Shown here one piece after another: positions 32,201-34,305 of a DNA stretch of 34,305 nucleotides. The notes below the pieces were generated by a model that saw nothing but the letters and a program-made list of their open reading frames with translations, was not told the DNA's origin and searched no databases. The position numbers were made by a program, and so were the translations under genes. Each line of letters starts with the position of its first letter. Within the stretch, counting starts at the first letter, position 1. Origin of the DNA: a cf. Phormidesmis sp. LEGE 11477 (GTDB taxonomy: Bacteria > Cyanobacteriota > Cyanobacteriia > Phormidesmidales > Phormidesmidaceae); assembly GCF_015207105.1 (NCBI RefSeq), contig NZ_JADEXO010000066.1, forward strand, positions 1 through 34,305. The letters run 5' to 3'.

Positions 32201-33210
32201 TGATTGATCACCTTGATAAGTGTTGGGATGAACAGCTCAAGTTAACTTTGTTAGGAAAGACTAAAGATCCGTTACTCAACCCTAAATGTGTTGGTCAACT
32301 ACTCGAAAAACTCCTAAATAAAGAATCAACTGAAGCTGAGGATTTTGCCAAATCTTTGATTGGCTTTCCGCTACCATCAACTGAGAATGAGCGTGAAAAA
32401 GCTTTAATTGCCGCCAGAGTGTTGGTTGAAAATTCAAACCCATCTAGTTGGTCATTTATTTGGAGACTCATCCGGCAGGATTCATCTTTCGGGTGTGAAG
32501 TTCTTGAATTAGTAGCTTACCGTCACCATTACGGAATTCAACTGAATTTGATTGAAACGCAATTAGCTGACTTATATATTTGGCTAGTGTATCAATATCC
32601 TTACGACGAAGACCCTGACCACAGCAATGAGGTGACGGCTCACTCTATAACAGCTAGAGACTGCATTGCAAGATTAAGAGATAGTGTTTTGTCACAATTG
32701 AAAGAACGCGGAACTCAACAAGCATGTGTTGAAATTCAACGCCTTATCCAAAAGTTGCCAGACATCGCTTGGCTTGGTAAAACTCTGATTGATGCTCAGG
32801 CAAATATGCGCCGCAAAACTTGGCAACCGCTAACACCAGAAGAATTTCTTCGGTTTGTAATTAGTCAAGCTCCCTCAAATGCAGACTTGTCTGATCAGAT
32901 CGGTGTCATAGATAAAAGAACAAAGAAAATGGAAGATGAACCGAAAATTGATAAGAGTATCCATATTAAAGACTCTGAGGTGTCCGGAATTGTCACTGCA
33001 GGTGACGGCAATATTGACCACACAATAAATTCTTCTAGTCCTGAAAAGGAACTTGGCTGGAAGTTTTGGATTTCAATCGCCGTAACCGTTACAGCAGCAC
33101 TATTATCCGTGACTGCTAGTGGAGTATTTAACGATGAAATAAAGGGATTTTTATTTCATCGAAGCACTTCCCCTGAAGCTGAGCAAAATCTGGAGAACAA
33201 GACCAACTAA
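29251..33210 (+). CDS. STAND/NACHT-like NTPase with long helical region and C-terminal membrane segment
   Basis: Large protein (1319 aa). The NTPase is close to the N-terminus: Walker A GEPGIGKS (58-65), Walker B LYLFLDSLDEG (116-126, with the double acidic tail typical of NACHT), an Arg-containing RLACRTSVFP sensor strand, and a winged-helix-like segment AHQTYAEFLAAWYLAQH near residue 360. Residues about 420-1210 are helical, probably HEAT/ARM-like repeats, the usual ligand-sensing part. Near the C-terminus SIHIKDSEVSGIVTAGDGNI precedes a hydrophobic helix (about 1271-1293), then a short polar tail. Only about 50 residues precede Walker A, so the effector is probably the C-terminal membrane module. 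The gene is AT-rich and lacks HIP1. Likely an anti-phage or signalling STAND protein; the function is inferred. Confidence 0.85.
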   Translation: MSKQVYEWKRFWCPRSGSINLADGGFLCDPDAEWGKAYNPDLVSSEAIADVSCLVLLGEPGIGKSQELDNLKTFTEKKFCASSRPLVLNLRSCADLKRDLFRHETFIDWLKGSYHLYLFLDSLDEGLLSVPTLTTGLIDELKQPKYRNRINHLHLRLACRTSVFPAILEKALKDLWKEASFAIYELAPLRRIDVIEAAKTEGSSSDDFLQEMDQKDLVPLAIKPITLKFLLNTYRRHNGQFPPEQKSHEIYLEGCKLLCEEMNEGRHASGHTGNFDSDRRLIVAARIAAVTIFANRFSVWTGVDQGEVPAEDVLLQKLCFSSEEANGRGFEIDKEVIKEVLDTGLFSSRGLHRMGWAHQTYAEFLAAWYLAQHEIPLEQIRRLIFSSADPGRKLIPQLHETAAWLASMRLDVLQEIIKTDPDILLQADVLTDTEIRASIVENLLAQYEEGKLFDRNRNNYRHYAKLKHPGLVEQLHPYICDSSKQLDARELAIDIAEICQVSELQDGLAELALDSSQSIYLRVSAAKAICSFGDVTTQLKLKPLAIEQLPEDEDDQLKGYALQSLWPNHLSVGELFQNLTPPKKRNYIGKYQWFINHKLVPQLHSRHLVVALDWLKEQGLRCLGHSFEGLGDALLFKAWENFDLPGVAERFTQVALVQWKEYQRIITYDSRLQQQFSSSLLYDSKKRHTLVEKAVLTISVTEQDPFFLLSSLTENILFPEDIFWMLRQLKTSNCGKVQKTWAQLIQWSFNRQDARQISVVVAATQTNSIMQEIFSPYFSPIELNSTQADELRADHLRGQEIRKHRENPPLLDPPPMERVLQCLEKLESGDLSAWWRLNMEMTLKPENRVDDNENELDLTQLPGWQEADETTRRRIIEGAKKYVQQQDDVDYDWVRTPTLNRSGLAGCRAFLLLLEKSPDFLKNLSSEIWKRWTPVIVAAPSSDQRKDYYLGLVRYAYLNAPEEFIKALIALINKENQEHDYLSVIDHLDKCWDEQLKLTLLGKTKDPLLNPKCVGQLLEKLLNKESTEAEDFAKSLIGFPLPSTENEREKALIAARVLVENSNPSSWSFIWRLIRQDSSFGCEVLELVAYRHHYGIQLNLIETQLADLYIWLVYQYPYDEDPDHSNEVTAHSITARDCIARLRDSVLSQLKERGTQQACVEIQRLIQKLPDIAWLGKTLIDAQANMRRKTWQPLTPEEFLRFVISQAPSNADLSDQIGVIDKRTKKMEDEPKIDKSIHIKDSEVSGIVTAGDGNIDHTINSSSPEKELGWKFWISIAVTVTAALLSVTASGVFNDEIKGFLFHRSTSPEAEQNLENKTN

Positions 33211-33222
33211 AGAGTTTACATT

Positions 33223-33264
33223 ATGCAAATCACGATCGACCTGCCACCAGACCTCAAACAAACT
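33223..33264 (+). pseudogene. N-terminal fragment of an antitoxin-like gene
   Basis: Twelve bases after the NTPase stop, an ATG begins MQITIDLPPDLKQT. This closely resembles the first residues of many small antitoxins and RHH-type proteins (MQITIDLPxDL). After about 14 codons the reading changes to unrelated sequence that is the shadow of the methylase gene on the other strand. I interpret this as a gene truncated by a rearrangement at about 33262-33304. The longer plus-strand reading is not a gene. Confidence 0.45.
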
Positions 33265-33304
33265 CCATCTGTTGGACTCGCCTACCGACGGAGGAAGACG
33301 CTGT

Positions 33305-34305
33305 TCAGCTTTCTCTTTCTTTCCGGTCTTTTGCCCAAACAAGTATTAGCTTCTCCGCCGCCCCCTCTACCTTCCTGGCACTATACGCAAACTCGCCAAA
33401 CCACTCCGACGCCTGCAATCGCCTGTAGAGCAAAGCCGCCTTCGGGTCTTGAAAGCTGTCCACGGGCACTATCGCCATCCCTATCCCCCCAGCACTCAGC
33501 AGGTGCAGACACCGCTCTACAAACAATCGCTCTTTTGCGAGCTGCGATCGCCCCCTTCCTTCCCTACCCGATCGCTGATACTCATACAGCTCACTCCGCC
33601 AAAAATAATCAGTCGCATAGGCATACCAATCTCGATAGCCCATCCAAGCCGCCGCCACTTCAGGATTTATCTTGCTCAAAGCTGGCTTAGAAGTTTTGAA
33701 AGTCTTTTCACTAATGTTGTTGGTTCGAGCCAGCGTGGGAAACTGTTGAACAAAGTCAGCTACAGTCGGACGAAAAACCCCCGCAGGCGGATCGCAGGCG
33801 ACTAGATCAAAGCCGCCACGTTTGATAATGGTATTGAAGTGATAGCCAAAGTGAAATGGTCGCAGCCTTTCAATATCTTGCTGCGTCAGCGGACGGTGGC
33901 GAGGGGTACCCGCTAGCTGGGTGCCGCGATAGCGAATGCCAAGCTGCTGACTCATGTGGTTTAGCAGCAGCGTGTCTAGCTTCTTTTGCGCCTTTTGGTC
34001 TAGCGCTAGAATTTCTTCTTTTAGCAGCGCTGCTCTAGCATAGCTTGGCACGTGGTGAGCTTTGGCCAACAGCCTAGTGCGAGACTGATAGTGCTCTAAG
34101 GTAATGTTCTTTTCTCTTAAAACCGTTTGATAGCTATCGGCTGCCAAAGGCTGCAACAGATTCCCTTGGAAAGCACTTTCACTGCCAGCTCGGTTAATTT
34201 GATCAAATCGCTCTTCGTCAACGGTGATAAATCCGATCAGCGCATTGCCAGAAAGAAGATTAAAGTCTAGATCAATCAGCGGCTCTATTTCAGTTGGTTC
34301 TGTTT
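33305..34305 (-). CDS. Eco57I-like DNA methylase, partial and probably truncated
   Basis: The reading frame is open to the right edge (332 visible residues), so the N-terminal part lies outside the window. Segments typical of Eco57I-type restriction-modification methylases are IDLDFNLLSGNALIGFI, then FHFGYHFNTIIKRGGFDLVACDPPAG, RDWYAYATDYFWRSELYEYQ and LFVERCLHLLSAGGIGMAIVP. The catalytic motif, normally (N/D)PP(W/Y/F), reads DPPA (33782-33793), lacking the aromatic residue. The protein stops soon after the methylase core with DRKERES. Homologues carry a long C-terminal target-recognition part, so it appears cut short. It may be an inactive relic of a type IIG-like system. Confidence 0.65.
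   Translation of the reverse strand, partial: TEPTEIEPLIDLDFNLLSGNALIGFITVDEERFDQINRAGSESAFQGNLLQPLAADSYQTVLREKNITLEHYQSRTRLLAKAHHVPSYARAALLKEEILALDQKAQKKLDTLLLNHMSQQLGIRYRGTQLAGTPRHRPLTQQDIERLRPFHFGYHFNTIIKRGGFDLVACDPPAGVFRPTVADFVQQFPTLARTNNISEKTFKTSKPALSKINPEVAAAWMGYRDWYAYATDYFWRSELYEYQRSGREGRGRSQLAKERLFVERCLHLLSAGGIGMAIVPVDSFQDPKAALLYRRLQASEWFGEFAYSARKVEGAAEKLILVWAKDRKERES

Noticed and set aside
33223-33690. Plus-strand 155-codon reading after the NTPase gene
   Set aside because: Beyond the first 14 codons it is Pro/Ser-rich shadow of the methylase gene on the minus strand. Only the start is kept, as a fragment.
1-34305. tRNA, rRNA or known riboswitch
   Set aside because: I looked in the gaps for TTCGA-type T-loops with flanking stems and for conserved riboswitch cores and found none I could support.

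Overview
The window looks like a chromosomal segment of a cyanobacterium. The octamer GCGATCGC (HIP1, a cyanobacterial signature) recurs in almost every gene between 0.7 and 28.6 kb. The gene content also fits: a CheB-CheR-PAS-histidine kinase-receiver hybrid, a HicB antitoxin of the cyanobacterial type, DUF2325 and fused 5-oxoprolinase. I cannot name a genus. No rRNA, tRNA, CRISPR array or intact insertion sequence was seen.

Layout. (1) 0-3.6 kb, minus strand: a tight operon for a peptide/nickel-type ABC importer (Tat lipoprotein binding protein, DppB-like and DppC-like permeases). The ATPases are not present and would lie beyond coordinate 1. (2) 3.7-4.0 kb: a hicB antitoxin whose hicA partner has been reduced by deletion to its last ~18 codons, now out of frame. 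(3) 4.2-11.2 kb: a signalling block with a CHASE-type membrane histidine kinase, a 1419-residue CheB/CheR/PAS/HisKA/HATPase/REC hybrid, and a convergent OmpR-family response regulator. (4) 11.2-18.9 kb: an M42-like metallopeptidase flanked by two copies of a 31-bp palindrome, a PMT-type glycosyltransferase, an unknown Lys/Ala-rich membrane-anchored protein, a KefB-type antiporter, a DenD-like dehydrogenase and a DUF2325 coiled-coil protein. (5) 18.9-25.8 kb: metabolic and housekeeping genes (5-oxoprolinase, a putative lipoprotein, trpS, metF). (6) 25.8-29.1 kb: an intact antitoxin/PIN toxin pair, a repeat-rich gap, glk and a YebC-family gene. (7) 29.2-34.3 kb: an AT-rich, HIP1-free 1319-residue STAND/NACHT-like NTPase with a C-terminal membrane segment, an apparent antitoxin fragment, and the C-terminal part of an Eco57I-like methylase with a degenerate catalytic motif. 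The methylase runs off the right edge.

The most interesting part is the right end. The NTPase, toxin-antitoxin genes and methylase relic resemble the edge of a defence island, and the NTPase is a plausible membrane-acting anti-phage sensor. Other points worth checking are the hicBA deletion scar, the paired palindromes, two unlisted small ORFs, and a dispersed-repeat-like sequence that seems to have become the linker before the receiver domain of the hybrid kinase.
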